Counted from the first letter of the stretch, positions 36,239 to 46,245 are shown. The stretch is DNA of 64,000 nucleotides from Clostridium acidisoli DSM 12555 (GCF_900176305.1 NZ_FWXH01000006.1:62001-126000), one strand, 5' to 3'. Program-made: numbers and translations. The notes: generated by a model from the sequence alone, not told the origin.

Positions 36239-37594
36239 ATGGAGAACAAGACTGAAATTAAATTCTATTCTGGTACTAGGAAAATAGGTGGTACAGTAAT
36301 CAGTATAGAATATGGAGATAATAGAATAATACTTGATTTTGGAAGAGGAATAACACCACTAGGCTTTGCAGCTGACAATATTTCTCGGGATATTATAAAA
36401 AAATACCTTAGACTAGGCATACTTCCTAAAATAGATGGATTTTATTCTGAAAATGATATATTGGATGAAATGAAAATCTCACCTTTTGAGAAGGAAGGTA
36501 AGGACACAAAAGTGTTTATATCCCATCTTCACTTAGATCATATGCAGCATATGGGACTGATTGATGAAAATATACAGGTATATATGACGGAGGATAGTTT
36601 GAAGTTATATGAGCTTTTAGAGGAAGTAGGTGAAGGAGTAATTGGAAAAAGAAAATACAGTATAATAAACTACGGAGAAACTTTAAAATTTGGGGACATA
36701 TGTGTTACTTCGCTAAGAGTTGATCATGATGTAATGGGAGCATCAGCATATTTTGTGAAGACGCCGGATTTGACTATACTTTACTCTGGTGATTTAAGGC
36801 TAAGTGGCAGTCATCCGGAATGGACACTTAATATGGCTTATGAGGCATCAAAGCTAGGAGTAAATCTATTAATACTTGAATCAACTACAGTTGGAAATGA
36901 GGCAATGCAGTTTGACTTAAAGAAAGAAGCGCCGATTAGTGAAAAGGATTTAACTTTAAGAATTGTAGAAGAACTTAGAGAGAAAAAAGAAACAGCTTTT
37001 TTTAATATTTATCACAGAAATATAGATAGAATAATAGAGTTTTATGAGGCTTCTAAAAAACTTAAAAGAAAATTAGCGTTAGAACTGCCATCAGCCTATA
37101 TTGCTAAAAATATTATAGGTATTAATGATTTTTATATTATTGAAGATAAAAAATTAGAAATAGATAAATTTAGTAAGGAGGTTGTAGCTTTTTACAATAA
37201 TTCAAAGAAGGTATCATTGAAAACTATAAGCTTAGAAGGCTCTGAGTATATTATTCAAAATAGCTTCGATAACATTATAAGGCTACTTGATGTAGATTTT
37301 GAAAAAGCTGTTTATATTCATTCTAACGGCACACCACTTGGTGATTATGATCCTAGTTATAAAAGCATGAAAGAATTCTTAAGCAAATTAGGAATAGAAT
37401 ATAAGTACCTAGGAAGTGCTGGACATGCTACTCCTAAGGATTTAAAATATATTGCAGAAATAATAAACCCCCATTGGTTTATTCCTATACACGGATTTTA
37501 TCCTGAGAATATACATATAAATTGTGGAATAAGGTTTCTTCCAGAAGAGGGTAAAACATATGTTTTTAACGCTAACACAGTTGAGTGCAAGTAA
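36239..37594 (+). CDS. Metallo-beta-lactamase-fold protein, RNase J-like
   Basis: A 451-residue MBL-fold protein. The metal motif HLHLDH is at about residues 98-103, with further ligands in LRVDHDVMGA, YSGDLRLSG and the C-terminal PIHGFYPEN. It resembles beta-CASP/RNase J-type hydrolases in its layout (GSAGHATPKDLK), but the actual substrate is unknown. It could be an RNA-processing enzyme or an unrelated hydrolase. GGAGG precedes the ATG. It follows the ABC operon terminator and stands alone. Confidence 0.75.
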   Translation: MENKTEIKFYSGTRKIGGTVISIEYGDNRIILDFGRGITPLGFAADNISRDIIKKYLRLGILPKIDGFYSENDILDEMKISPFEKEGKDTKVFISHLHLDHMQHMGLIDENIQVYMTEDSLKLYELLEEVGEGVIGKRKYSIINYGETLKFGDICVTSLRVDHDVMGASAYFVKTPDLTILYSGDLRLSGSHPEWTLNMAYEASKLGVNLLILESTTVGNEAMQFDLKKEAPISEKDLTLRIVEELREKKETAFFNIYHRNIDRIIEFYEASKKLKRKLALELPSAYIAKNIIGINDFYIIEDKKLEIDKFSKEVVAFYNNSKKVSLKTISLEGSEYIIQNSFDNIIRLLDVDFEKAVYIHSNGTPLGDYDPSYKSMKEFLSKLGIEYKYLGSAGHATPKDLKYIAEIINPHWFIPIHGFYPENIHINCGIRFLPEEGKTYVFNANTVECK

Positions 37595-37658
37595 TATAAA
37601 AATACTTTGAAAGCAGGAAATAGGAAGACAATCAGCATCATCAGCTAAATATATAATA

Positions 37659-37687
37659 TTGACAAATAAAATTGCATTGAATAAAAT
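37659..37687 (+). promoter_or_regulatory. Promoter for the DUF1304 gene
   Basis: Consensus TTGACA (37659-37664) and TAAAAT (37682-37687) with a 17-base spacer, 80 bases before the start codon. Confidence 0.7.
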
Positions 37688-37766
37688 TAAATTGAAAACA
37701 ATTTAAACTTAATCGATGCAATTTAGTGTTTTGAAATAAGATTAGGAAAGTGAAGAGGGGGATATT

Positions 37767-38132
37767 ATGCTGATTGTTTTAGATATTTTAGTCATTGCAG
37801 TGGCAGTTGAACATATTTTTATAATGCTGCTTGAAATGTTTTTTATTAAATCATCAATTGCTAAAAGAACTTTTAATATAGATAGTAGACTTCTTGATAG
37901 AAAAGAAGTAGGAGTTATGTTTGCAAATCAAGGATTATATAATGGCTTTTTAGCTGCAGGATTATTTTGGAGCTTTTTTATGCCAGAAGCAATGTCAACT
38001 CAATTAAGATTTTTCTTTTTAGGATGTGTAATTATTGCTGCTATATATGGAGCAATTACCTCTAATAAAAAGATTCTTATAAAGCAAGGTGGCTTAGCGA
38101 TATTAGCAATGATTCTATTAATAGCAATTTGA
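37767..38132 (+). CDS. DUF1304 family membrane protein
   Basis: A 121-residue protein with four predicted helices. The family features are EHIFIMLLEMFF near the N-terminus and ANQGLYNGFLAAGLFW. It probably sits in the cytoplasmic membrane. The function is unknown. GAAGAGGGGG precedes the ATG. Confidence 0.8.
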   Translation: MLIVLDILVIAVAVEHIFIMLLEMFFIKSSIAKRTFNIDSRLLDRKEVGVMFANQGLYNGFLAAGLFWSFFMPEAMSTQLRFFFLGCVIIAAIYGAITSNKKILIKQGGLAILAMILLIAI

Positions 38133-38299
38133 AGGGTAAAAAGGTAAAATTATAGATTAATTCTTTCAATAAAACCTACACTTATATTTTTTGAGCACTT
38201 GTTTTTATATTGTTTAATCTGTAAAATTATAATATCGGTGTAATAAAAAGTAAAGTAATGAATCTAAGTATTATAAAAACATTAATAGAGAGGTTAATT

Positions 38300-39097
38300 A
38301 TGGCAGAAATTTATCAAGTAGACTCTTTTACAACTGAACGGTTTAGGGGCAATCCTGCAGCAATATGTGTGTTAAACAAATTTCCTGATCCTAAGATTAT
38401 GCTTAATATGGCTAGAGAAATGAATTTGTCTGAGACGGCATTTGTTGTTAGGAATAACAATGAATTTTCACTTAGGTGGTTCACACCTACATTTGAAATA
38501 GATCTATGCGGACATGCCACTTTAGCTGCAGCACACATTCTATGGACAGAAGGATTTTGGCAAAAAGATAAGCCTATTATATTTAATACACTAAGTGGAA
38601 AACTTGTTATTAAATTAATAAATGGTTGTATACAAATGGATTTTCCAGTAATAGATTATCATGAGATAACTGAAGTACCAAATTCATTAATTGAAGGCTT
38701 AGGAGGAATAACACCTACCTTTACTGCTAAATCAGGAAAAAACTACTTAATTGAAGTTGCTACTGAGGAAGAAGTGAGAGGAATGCATACTGACACTTCT
38801 AAGCTATTAGAATGTAAAATGCAGGGAGTGATAGTAACAGCAAAAGGGTCAGATAAGTACGATTTTGTATCAAGATTTTTTACGCCTGAGGTTAGTGTTC
38901 CAGAAGATCCAGTAACAGGTTCAGCACATTGTACTTTAGCTCCCTTTTGGAGAGACAGACTTGGAGGCACTAAATTCAAAGCGTATCAATGTTCTGAGCG
39001 TGGAGGAGAACTTGATTTAGAATTACTTAGTAATAGGGTATTGATAAGCGGAAATGCAGTTACAATTTTTAAAGGAACTACACTTAAAGAACTTTAA
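38300..39097 (+). CDS. PhzF-family isomerase-like protein
   Basis: A 265-residue protein of the PhzF/diaminopimelate-epimerase fold. It begins MAEIYQVDSFTTERFRGNPA, a family hallmark, with the conserved catalytic Glu in NLSETAFV and the later DPVTGSAHCTLAPFW. PhzF itself isomerises a phenazine precursor, but most relatives have unknown substrates. The ATG at 38300 follows GAGAGG; the frame upstream is not used. Confidence 0.87.
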   Translation: MAEIYQVDSFTTERFRGNPAAICVLNKFPDPKIMLNMAREMNLSETAFVVRNNNEFSLRWFTPTFEIDLCGHATLAAAHILWTEGFWQKDKPIIFNTLSGKLVIKLINGCIQMDFPVIDYHEITEVPNSLIEGLGGITPTFTAKSGKNYLIEVATEEEVRGMHTDTSKLLECKMQGVIVTAKGSDKYDFVSRFFTPEVSVPEDPVTGSAHCTLAPFWRDRLGGTKFKAYQCSERGGELDLELLSNRVLISGNAVTIFKGTTLKEL

Positions 39098-39237
39098 GTA
39101 CTTTTTGTAAATCTATTTAATCTCCGTCTATAAAAAAATGAAAAAATCCCAAAAATGTGGTAATATATATTAAAACAACAAGTGTCTGCATAAAATAAAC
39201 AAATTATTAACGGGCATTTTGAAGGGGGACATTTTAA

Positions 39238-40626
39238 GTGGAAAAAAAAGAGTTATCACGGGGGCTAAAAGCACGTCATATTGAATTGATTGCTTTAGGT
39301 GGTACAATTGGAGTAGGTTTGTTCATGGGGTCAGCTAGTACGATCAAATGGGCTGGGCCATCGGTGTTGCTAGCTTATGGAGTAGCTGGCATTGCTATGT
39401 ATATAATTATGAGGATAATGGGAGAAATGCTTTACCTTGAACCAATTTCAGGTTCTTTTGCAAATTATGCACGAAAATACATATCGCCTTGGGCTGGATA
39501 TATGACAGCATGGTGTTATTGGTTTATGTGGATAGCTGTTGGCATGTCAGAAATTACAGCCATAGGAATTTATATGCATTATTGGTTTCCAGCCCTACCA
39601 GCTTGGATTCCTGCACTTATTGGTGTCATTATACTAGCTGCTGCTAATATGGCTTCAGTTAAGTTTTATGGTGAATTTGAATTTTGGTTTTCAATTATTA
39701 AAGTTGTAACAATTATAGCTATGCTAATAATCGGATTTGGTCTTATTTTCTTTGGTATTGGAAACCGGGGCACAGCTATTGGCCTAAGAAATCTTACGGC
39801 GCATGGCGGCTTCTTTGCGGGTGGCTGGAAAGGTTGGCTATTTGCGTTATGTATGGTAACAGCATCATATCAAGGGGTAGAACTTATAGGTATCACAGCT
39901 GGTGAGGCAGAAGACCCCCAAAATACATTGAGAAAAGCAACTAAAAACATAATTTGGCGTATATTGATATTTTATGTTGGCGCCATATTTGTAATTGTAA
40001 CAATTTATCCATGGAATCAAATAGGTATGCTTGGAAGTCCGTTTGTGCTGACTTTTTCTAAGATAGGGATTGCTGCTGCTGCGGGTATAATAAATTTCGT
40101 AGTACTTACAGCTGCAATGTCTGGTTGTAATAGTGGAATTTATAGCTGTGGTCGTATGCTTTATACATTGTCAATAAATGGTCAAGCACCTAAATTCTTA
40201 GGAAAATTAAATAAAGATGATGTGCCAGCCAATGCGATTAAAACAACACTAATTTGTTTACTTATAGGTGTAGTATTAAACTATATTTTCCCAAATTCTA
40301 AGTTATTTGTTTATATCTACAGTGCTAGTGTTCTTCCAGGTATGGTTCCTTGGATTGTTTTATGTATTAGTCAAATAAAATTTAGGAAAGAACATGAAAA
40401 GGAAATGGCGGTGCATCCTTTTAGATCAAAGCTTTTTCCATATGCAAATTATGTTGTAGTGGGATATCTTTGCTTAGTTTTAATTGGTATGTGTGTTAAT
40501 GCTGAAACACGGATGTCTTTATTGATTGGGGCTGTATTCTGTGGTGTTGTTACCATTGGGTATTTTGCTTTTTGTATATACAAAGGGAATGACATAAAGG
40601 ACGAGAATGAAGAATTGGTAGATTAA
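39238..40626 (+). CDS. Amino-acid permease (APC family)
   Basis: A 462-residue transporter with about twelve helices. The first helices contain [20 protein letters not shown], typical of the amino-acid transporter branch of the APC superfamily. Such proteins import neutral, basic or aromatic amino acids with protons. The specificity is not clear. It starts with GTG at 39238 after AAGGGGG. A terminator follows. Confidence 0.88.
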   Translation: MEKKELSRGLKARHIELIALGGTIGVGLFMGSASTIKWAGPSVLLAYGVAGIAMYIIMRIMGEMLYLEPISGSFANYARKYISPWAGYMTAWCYWFMWIAVGMSEITAIGIYMHYWFPALPAWIPALIGVIILAAANMASVKFYGEFEFWFSIIKVVTIIAMLIIGFGLIFFGIGNRGTAIGLRNLTAHGGFFAGGWKGWLFALCMVTASYQGVELIGITAGEAEDPQNTLRKATKNIIWRILIFYVGAIFVIVTIYPWNQIGMLGSPFVLTFSKIGIAAAAGIINFVVLTAAMSGCNSGIYSCGRMLYTLSINGQAPKFLGKLNKDDVPANAIKTTLICLLIGVVLNYIFPNSKLFVYIYSASVLPGMVPWIVLCISQIKFRKEHEKEMAVHPFRSKLFPYANYVVVGYLCLVLIGMCVNAETRMSLLIGAVFCGVVTIGYFAFCIYKGNDIKDENEELVD

Positions 40627-40635
40627 TAAAATAAG

Positions 40636-40662
40636 AGCAGCTGTATAAACAGCTGTTTTTTT
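40636..40662 (+). terminator. Terminator after the amino-acid permease
   Basis: AGCAGCTGT pairs with ACAGCTGTT around a 4-base loop ATAA, followed by a run of T. The convergent LacI gene ends at 40689. Confidence 0.88.
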
Positions 40663-40688
40663 TGAATTTAAGAATAAGTCTGCTTTAA

Positions 40689-41660
40689 TTAAGTAGTCAT
40701 ACGTTCTATTAAATTTACAGGCAGTACATTTTCTATATTTACTTGTTTTTTCTCAATTTGGTTTATTAAGATTTCAATAGCCAATTTACCCATATATTCA
40801 ATAGGTTGCTTTATTGTTGTAAGGGTAGGGACAACTAGGGAAGCAATACTAATATCGTCATAACCTACTATTTTTAAATCTTCAGTTATCTTTTTGCCAA
40901 GATAATTAGCAACATTAATAATTGAAGCAGCTATTATGTCACTACTGGCAAATATTCCGTCTATGTCAGGATGATCTTGAAATAATTTAAACACAATTTT
41001 TTTATATCCTTCAAAGGTATCTAATTTTCCTTCAATAACAACAGCTTCAATATTGTTTTCTTTTGTTATATCAATGAACGCTTGGTATCGTTTATTCGCA
41101 GGAGTATTTATTTCTAAAGGACCACTTATATGTGCCAATTTTTTGCATCCCTTATTTATTAATAGATTGGTAGCTAAAACTCCACCATGATAATTGTCAG
41201 ATGTAATAAATGGAATTTTATCTGATAAGTTTCTATCAATGGCTACAATAGGCAAATCAGCATTAATATATTCAGAAGTTTCTAAAGAATGGCTTCCCAT
41301 TATGATACCATCTACTTGATTTCTTCTTAACATTTCTATATAGTCTTTTTCTTTCATACTATCTTGGTAAGAGTTACATAGTAAAATTTTATATCCTTCT
41401 TTATAAGCATAATATTCAATATAATTACTTAATTCAGCAAAAAAAGGATGAGATACATCAGGAATTATAAGACCTAAAATATTTGATTTTTTCCTGAATA
41501 AAGATCTGGCTAATTCATTAGGTTTATAATCAAGTACATCCATGGCAGCATGGACTTTTTTTCTTGTAGTATCACTTATATATCCTCTATTATTTAAAAC
41601 TCTAGATACAGTAGTAACTGTAACTCCAGCCATTTTAGCAACATCTTTAATTGTTGACAT
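40689..41660 (-). CDS. LacI-family repressor of the sucrose/ester gene cluster
   Basis: About 323 residues. The N-terminal helix-turn-helix is TIKDVAKMAGVTVTTVSRVL, with a hinge helix near NELARSLF. The periplasmic-binding-like domain follows (GIIMGSHSLE, GIFASSDIIAASI). AAAGGGTG and the family N-terminus place the start at 41660. It is on the same strand as the fructokinase and phosphorylase genes, separated from them by a terminator. TATGT..ACATA operators at 44308, 44381, 47988 and 48033 are its likely targets. Confidence 0.88.
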   Translation of the reverse strand: MSTIKDVAKMAGVTVTTVSRVLNNRGYISDTTRKKVHAAMDVLDYKPNELARSLFRKKSNILGLIIPDVSHPFFAELSNYIEYYAYKEGYKILLCNSYQDSMKEKDYIEMLRRNQVDGIIMGSHSLETSEYINADLPIVAIDRNLSDKIPFITSDNYHGGVLATNLLINKGCKKLAHISGPLEINTPANKRYQAFIDITKENNIEAVVIEGKLDTFEGYKKIVFKLFQDHPDIDGIFASSDIIAASIINVANYLGKKITEDLKIVGYDDISIASLVVPTLTTIKQPIEYMGKLAIEILINQIEKKQVNIENVLPVNLIERMTT

Positions 41661-41737
41661 AAAAACACCCTTTACAAACATATATTTTATTAATATCAAT
41701 TATTATGATACACTAATGAAGTTTTTTACACAATAAT

Positions 41738-41774
41738 AAATAAGTAGCTATTCATTTTGAATAACTACTTATTT
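41738..41774 (-). terminator. Hairpin after the phosphorylase gene
   Basis: AAATAAGTAG pairs with CTACTTATTT and TATTCA with TGAATA inside, a nearly perfect 17-bp stem around TTT. It lies between the phosphorylase stop and the LacI gene, so the repressor may be expressed separately and at a lower level. Confidence 0.78.
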
Positions 41775-41775
41775 G

Positions 41776-43245
41776 TTAAATGTTGTATGTTGATAAATCT
41801 CCATTATCATTTATATATTCAATAACCGATGCATTTGTTTGAAGATTTATTTTTAAGGTGCAGAATTTTTTATCTTTTTCACAGGAAAGAATTACTTCAT
41901 CATCCTTAGAAGCTACAACAGAGAAATTGCCATTAAAGGCTGGATATTCATTTCTAAATCTTATAAGTTTTAGAAGTCTTTGAACAACTTCTCTTTGTAA
42001 TGCTTGCTCAATTTCTTTAGGTGTAAAGTTGTGCCTATTTATTTCACGACCTTCTCCAGTGAGTTTTACATTCTCTTCATCATTTTTTCCTGCTAGTAAG
42101 CCTACATAGTATACTTGAGGGATACCAGGTGTGAAAAATTGAATTGCCCTTGCAGCAATATATGCATCATCATCGCAGTTTAAAACGGAATAATAAGCAC
42201 ATCTTATTTGATGAACGTCAAAGCCATCATGAGACTTATGCCTATCAGAATAAATAAGACTTAAATTTGCGCCTCTATCTACACAGGTCTGTACCAAAGC
42301 TTTAGCAGCTTTAGTGTCTATTAAGTCATCTAAGTCGGGCTTAACAGGAATACCATCGTGACAATCTAGCATAGTAAATTGTTTATTAGGTCTAACCTTT
42401 AAATATTTGCAAAGCTCTGAGCTGGATTTGTTTATTAGTGTATCAAGAATTTTATATGGAAGTATAAAATCATATATCCAGTTTCCGTGCTCAGATAATT
42501 TAAATTGAGTTTTATAATGTGCATGAACTTCAGGAAGCAGTTCAAGACCTAAAGAACTAGCTAGTTCAGTAATCCAATCTATAAATTTATAAATTTCTGG
42601 CTCAACAAAGAAGCAGCTAGTGCCTAATTTTTTTATTATATATCCAACAGCATCTAATCTGACTATTTTAACGTTTTGTTTTTTAAAATTTATAAGAAAA
42701 TCTCTCAATAATTCCTTAACTTTTGGAGAGTTTATATCGAAATCTATTTGTTCTGATGGATTTTCTTTTCCAAAAGTGGTCCATACGGTTTTCTTTTCAC
42801 CAGTTTCACTTATAGTAAAAGTTGAATAGGGCTGTGTTCTACGCAAGAACATCTTAGAAATATCTTCTTGAACGGGCTTGCCATCACTCCAAAGTTTGTC
42901 TAATGTAAGAAAAAGGTCAGCATATTCTGATTTTTCCCCGTATTTTAAAAAGTCTTGAAAGAATAGGGACTTTATGGAAATATGATTTACCATTAAATCT
43001 AATAGAACATCAAAGTTTTCACCAATACGTTTAATGTCTTCAAAGGTGCCAAATTTAGGATCAATTTCAAAGTAAGTTAAAGGTGCAAAACCTCTGTCAC
43101 CTGAAGAAGGAAATGGAGGAAGTATATGAACACCGCCTTTAAATATGTCGGAAAAATATTTTAAAAGTATTTCGTTAAGAGTTTTTAAATCTCCACCAAG
43201 AGAATCTGGATAAGTGATAAGTTGTACTTGATTTTTAATTGCCAT
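41776..43245 (-). CDS. Sucrose phosphorylase family enzyme (GH13_18)
   Basis: A 489-residue glycoside hydrolase family 13 phosphorylase of normal length. The catalytic nucleophile is the Asp in VRLDAVGY (about 195), the acid/base is the Glu in LLPEVHAH, and the third carboxylate is the second Asp in MLDCHDGI. The reaction in the family is sucrose plus phosphate to glucose 1-phosphate and fructose. Close relatives act on sucrose 6-phosphate or on glucosylglycerol/glycerate, and I cannot separate these by eye. The neighbouring fructokinase favours a sucrose-type substrate. AGGAGGC precedes the ATG. Confidence 0.88.
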   Translation of the reverse strand: MAIKNQVQLITYPDSLGGDLKTLNEILLKYFSDIFKGGVHILPPFPSSGDRGFAPLTYFEIDPKFGTFEDIKRIGENFDVLLDLMVNHISIKSLFFQDFLKYGEKSEYADLFLTLDKLWSDGKPVQEDISKMFLRRTQPYSTFTISETGEKKTVWTTFGKENPSEQIDFDINSPKVKELLRDFLINFKKQNVKIVRLDAVGYIIKKLGTSCFFVEPEIYKFIDWITELASSLGLELLPEVHAHYKTQFKLSEHGNWIYDFILPYKILDTLINKSSSELCKYLKVRPNKQFTMLDCHDGIPVKPDLDDLIDTKAAKALVQTCVDRGANLSLIYSDRHKSHDGFDVHQIRCAYYSVLNCDDDAYIAARAIQFFTPGIPQVYYVGLLAGKNDEENVKLTGEGREINRHNFTPKEIEQALQREVVQRLLKLIRFRNEYPAFNGNFSVVASKDDEVILSCEKDKKFCTLKINLQTNASVIEYINDNGDLSTYNI

Positions 43246-43263
43246 TTTAAAAGCCTCCTTGAT

Positions 43264-44220
43264 TTATATATTATAAATGTTCTTTATATCTTCAATAGTT
43301 GGCAAATTTGCAATAGCACCTACACATTTTAATTTGAAGGCACTTACGCCAAACCCAAGGTTCAAAGCTTCCTTTAGGGTATATCCTTTAACTATTCCAG
43401 TATAAAATCCTGACCAAAATGCATCACCAGCCCCTGTAGTATCAACTATTTCTGTTGCAAGAGTTTTAAAGGTAATAGTTTCGATGCCATTTGTAACTAT
43501 AGCACCGTCCTTACCAAGAGTCATTATTACAAGTTTTGCACCTAAATCAATAAATTTTTGAACTTGATTTTTAGGGGTATCTGTTCCAAAGATTCTTTCA
43601 GCATCAACTTCAGAAGGCTTAATTATATCAACCTTGCTTATAATATTTTTAATGTATTCTATTCCAGCATGTCCAGATTCCCAAATCATATCATGATAAT
43701 TAGGATCAAAGCCTATTAGAATATTATTTTTTCTAGCCACTTCAATTACTTTTTCAATAGTATTTCTAGAACTCTTTTGGGATATAGGCCAGCAAGAAAA
43801 ATGGACAATTTTAGAATCCTTCAATGCTAAATCAATTGTGGAATTGTATTTTAAGTTGTAATCTGCACCACGGTAAAATATTGGTACAGGTGTTGTTTTA
43901 CTTTTGGTAACAAGTACCATGCTTGTAGAGGAGTCAACTCTACTGATGTAACTAGTATCAATATTATTTTCTTTTAGATGTCCGATTAAGAAATCTCCAA
44001 GACCATCCTTACCTACGCAAGCTGCAATAGTGGAATTTCCACCTAATCTTTTTATATTCATAGTAATATTAGCAGGGGAACCTCCAAAGTGTTTAGAATA
44101 GTTTCTGCAACTAAAATTATCGCCATAGTCAGTAGATATCATATCTATTAATAATTCACCTATTGTGAATACGTCAATATGTTTATTTTTAAAATTTAAA
44201 GTATCATTAAAGTAGAACAT
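43264..44220 (-). CDS. Fructokinase-like PfkB kinase
   Basis: A 318-residue PfkB-family kinase. The N-terminal motif is HFGGSPANITMNIKRLG, and the C-terminal motif is VDTTGAGDAFWSGF. The gene is 18 bases from the phosphorylase gene, which suggests that it phosphorylates the fructose released by that enzyme. A 2-keto-3-deoxygluconate kinase is the main alternative. GGGAGGA precedes the ATG. Its promoter carries operator O1 over the -35 box. Confidence 0.85.
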   Translation of the reverse strand: MFYFNDTLNFKNKHIDVFTIGELLIDMISTDYGDNFSCRNYSKHFGGSPANITMNIKRLGGNSTIAACVGKDGLGDFLIGHLKENNIDTSYISRVDSSTSMVLVTKSKTTPVPIFYRGADYNLKYNSTIDLALKDSKIVHFSCWPISQKSSRNTIEKVIEVARKNNILIGFDPNYHDMIWESGHAGIEYIKNIISKVDIIKPSEVDAERIFGTDTPKNQVQKFIDLGAKLVIMTLGKDGAIVTNGIETITFKTLATEIVDTTGAGDAFWSGFYTGIVKGYTLKEALNLGFGVSAFKLKCVGAIANLPTIEDIKNIYNI

Positions 44221-44286
44221 TTATTTCCTCCCAGGTATATATTGTTAAGTTCGTTAAAATTTTAATTAAAATTAGTTTATATTTTT

Positions 44287-44327
44287 AGTATAAATAGTTT
44301 TAATATCTATGTCAACCGATTAACATA
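44287..44327 (-). promoter_or_regulatory. Fructokinase operon promoter with LacI operator O1
   Basis: On the minus strand TTGACA (complement of 44310-44315) and TATACT (complement of 44287-44292) are 17 bases apart. The operator-like TATGTCAACCGATTAACATA occupies 44308-44327 and covers the -35 box, so a bound repressor would block RNA polymerase. Confidence 0.8.
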
Positions 44328-44380
44328 TAAAATTGAAATAGTTTTCATTGTCTTTATATAAATGCTAAGTAATTAATGAA

Positions 44381-44421
44381 TATGTCATCCGTTTGACATA
44401 TAAATGTAATCGTTATATAAT
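44381..44421 (+). promoter_or_regulatory. Consensus promoter of the esterase operon with LacI operator O2
   Basis: TTGACA (44393-44398), 17 bases, TATAAT (44416-44421) is a perfect sigma-A promoter. TATGTCATCCGTTTGACATA at 44381-44400 is a palindromic operator that contains this -35 box. O1 and O2 lie 73 bases apart, so one repressor could bridge both. Confidence 0.85.
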
Positions 44422-44461
44422 GTTTGTAAAATACTATCTATAAAGAAAGAGGGAATAGGGA

Positions 44462-45268
44462 GTGAAAGTAAAAGAAATTATTGATAGAGTTATAAATAGG
44501 TTTGGTGGTATCAAATTTGAACAAACTTGCGATATGCTCATAAATGGTAGTTTTGATACAGAAGTAACAGGTGTTGTAACTACTTTTATGGCAACTGTAG
44601 ATGTAATAAAGCAAGCTATTGATTGTGGAGCAAACTTTATTATTACCCATGAACCAACCTATTACACAGGAATGGATAATACAGAATGGATAAAAGATGA
44701 CCCAATATATTTAGAGAAGAAAAAAATTCTTGATGAACACGGTATAGCTGTTTGGAGGTTTCATGATCATATGCATGCAGCACCTTTTGATTTGATTTAT
44801 GAAGGATTTTTAAATGAAATTGGTTGGAAGGATTATTTAATAAAAGGTTTACAATTTCCACATTGTTATGAAATACCAGAGATGTCTTTAAAAGAGTTAT
44901 CAGAATTTTTCAAAGAAAAACTAGAGATGGATGTTATACAAATTGTTGGATCACCAGATACTAGGTGTAAAAGAGTAGGACTTTTAGTTGGTGGAGGAAG
45001 CTTAGGACTTGGAGTAGAAGAAATGCCTATGATTCTAATGAAGGAGCAAAATTTAGATGTTATTATATGTGGTGACATTACAGAATGGACTTTATGTCCT
45101 TATATTCGAGATGCTGCGGCGCTAGGCATGAATAAAGCTATGCTTGTATTGGGACATGAGCGTAGTGAGGAAGCAGGTATGAAGCATATGGCTGTATGGC
45201 TAGAACCAATGCTAGAAGGAACAACTGTACATTTTATAGATGCAAAAGAACCCTTTATATATTTGTAA
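44462..45268 (+). CDS. Nif3-like dinuclear metal centre protein
   Basis: A 268-residue protein of the Nif3/DUF34 family. The metal-binding motif is ITHEPTYY (in place of the usual THHP-type), followed by FHDHMHAAPFD and ending in HERSEEAGMKHMA. The family binds two metals and its cellular function is poorly defined, possibly a nucleotide- or NAD-related hydrolase. It starts with GTG at 44462. It is the first gene of an esterase operon under a sugar repressor, which hints at a role in that pathway. Confidence 0.78.
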   Translation: MKVKEIIDRVINRFGGIKFEQTCDMLINGSFDTEVTGVVTTFMATVDVIKQAIDCGANFIITHEPTYYTGMDNTEWIKDDPIYLEKKKILDEHGIAVWRFHDHMHAAPFDLIYEGFLNEIGWKDYLIKGLQFPHCYEIPEMSLKELSEFFKEKLEMDVIQIVGSPDTRCKRVGLLVGGGSLGLGVEEMPMILMKEQNLDVIICGDITEWTLCPYIRDAAALGMNKAMLVLGHERSEEAGMKHMAVWLEPMLEGTTVHFIDAKEPFIYL

Positions 45269-45306
45269 ACTTAAGTAAATTATTTTTTATAAGCGGAGGA
45301 AGGATT

Positions 45307-46245
45307 ATGTCATACGAAGGCAAGGTTTTGAAGGAATTATTACCAATGCTAGAAAACAACATAAAATTTGATTTAAATAAGGACTTAGAAATGGTGAGGA
45401 ATCTTAAAGCTCCTTCTATAGAAAAGTCTGACAAGGTACTTACAACAACTTGTACCATTAAGGGTCCAGGATCAGAGCTATTGCTTAAAGTCTATGAACC
45501 TAAAATTAGACAAAATGAAAAGCTACCTGCAGTGTTTTGGATTCATGGTGGGGGTTATGTAATGGGTCATCCTGATGGAGATGATGCTTTATGTGAGTGT
45601 TTTACTGAGAAAATTAAGTGCATTGTAGTTTCAATTGATTACAGATTAGCACCAGAGCATAAATATCCGGCAGCAATAGAAGATTGTTATGCTGGGCTTA
45701 AGTGGACAGTTAGCAAGGCAGAAGAATTAAAAATAGATACTTCAAGAATCGCAATTGCAGGAGCTAGTGCAGGGGGCGGCTTAACAGCAGCACTTGCTTT
45801 AATGGTTCGTGATAGAGGTGAAATAAAGGTTGCATTTCAGGCACCTTTGTACCCAATGCTAGATGATAGAAATGTAACTCCATCAAGCCATGAAATAAAT
45901 GAAAAAAATTTACCGAAAGCATGGAATAGGGAAGCCAATGAGATTGCATGGAAAATGTATTTAGGAAGTAATATTTCAGGTGAAACTTCTTATTATGCTG
46001 CTCCGGCTAGAGCAAAGGATTTGACTGGGCTTCCTCCTGCATATATATTTATAGGACAACTGGACCCATTTAGAGATGAAACCCTAGAGTATGTTACTCG
46101 ATTGGTTCAAGCTGGCATACCAGTGGAATTCCATCTATATCCAGGATGTTTTCACGGTTTTGATTCTATTTTTAACAACACTGAAATTAGCAGGCAAGCT
46201 AGAAGTGAATATATAAATGCTATATCAAAGGCATTAAACAAATAA
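45307..46245 (+). CDS. Alpha/beta-hydrolase esterase (hormone-sensitive-lipase type)
   Basis: About 312 residues. The oxyanion motif is IHGGGYVMG, the nucleophile serine is in IAGASAGGG, and the later Asp (DPFRDE) and His (CFHGFD) complete the triad. The family hydrolyses short-chain acyl esters. There is no signal peptide, so it acts in the cytoplasm, on imported molecules. The ATG at 45307 follows GCGGAGG; the longer frame back to 45196 overlaps the Nif3 gene and is not supported. Confidence 0.88.
   Translation: MSYEGKVLKELLPMLENNIKFDLNKDLEMVRNLKAPSIEKSDKVLTTTCTIKGPGSELLLKVYEPKIRQNEKLPAVFWIHGGGYVMGHPDGDDALCECFTEKIKCIVVSIDYRLAPEHKYPAAIEDCYAGLKWTVSKAEELKIDTSRIAIAGASAGGGLTAALALMVRDRGEIKVAFQAPLYPMLDDRNVTPSSHEINEKNLPKAWNREANEIAWKMYLGSNISGETSYYAAPARAKDLTGLPPAYIFIGQLDPFRDETLEYVTRLVQAGIPVEFHLYPGCFHGFDSIFNNTEISRQARSEYINAISKALNK

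Noticed and set aside
45196-45306. Longer N-terminus for the hormone-sensitive-lipase-type esterase
   Set aside because: The extension overlaps the Nif3-like gene by over 70 bases, is rich in Arg and Cys, and lacks a ribosome site; GCGGAGG supports the ATG at 45307.
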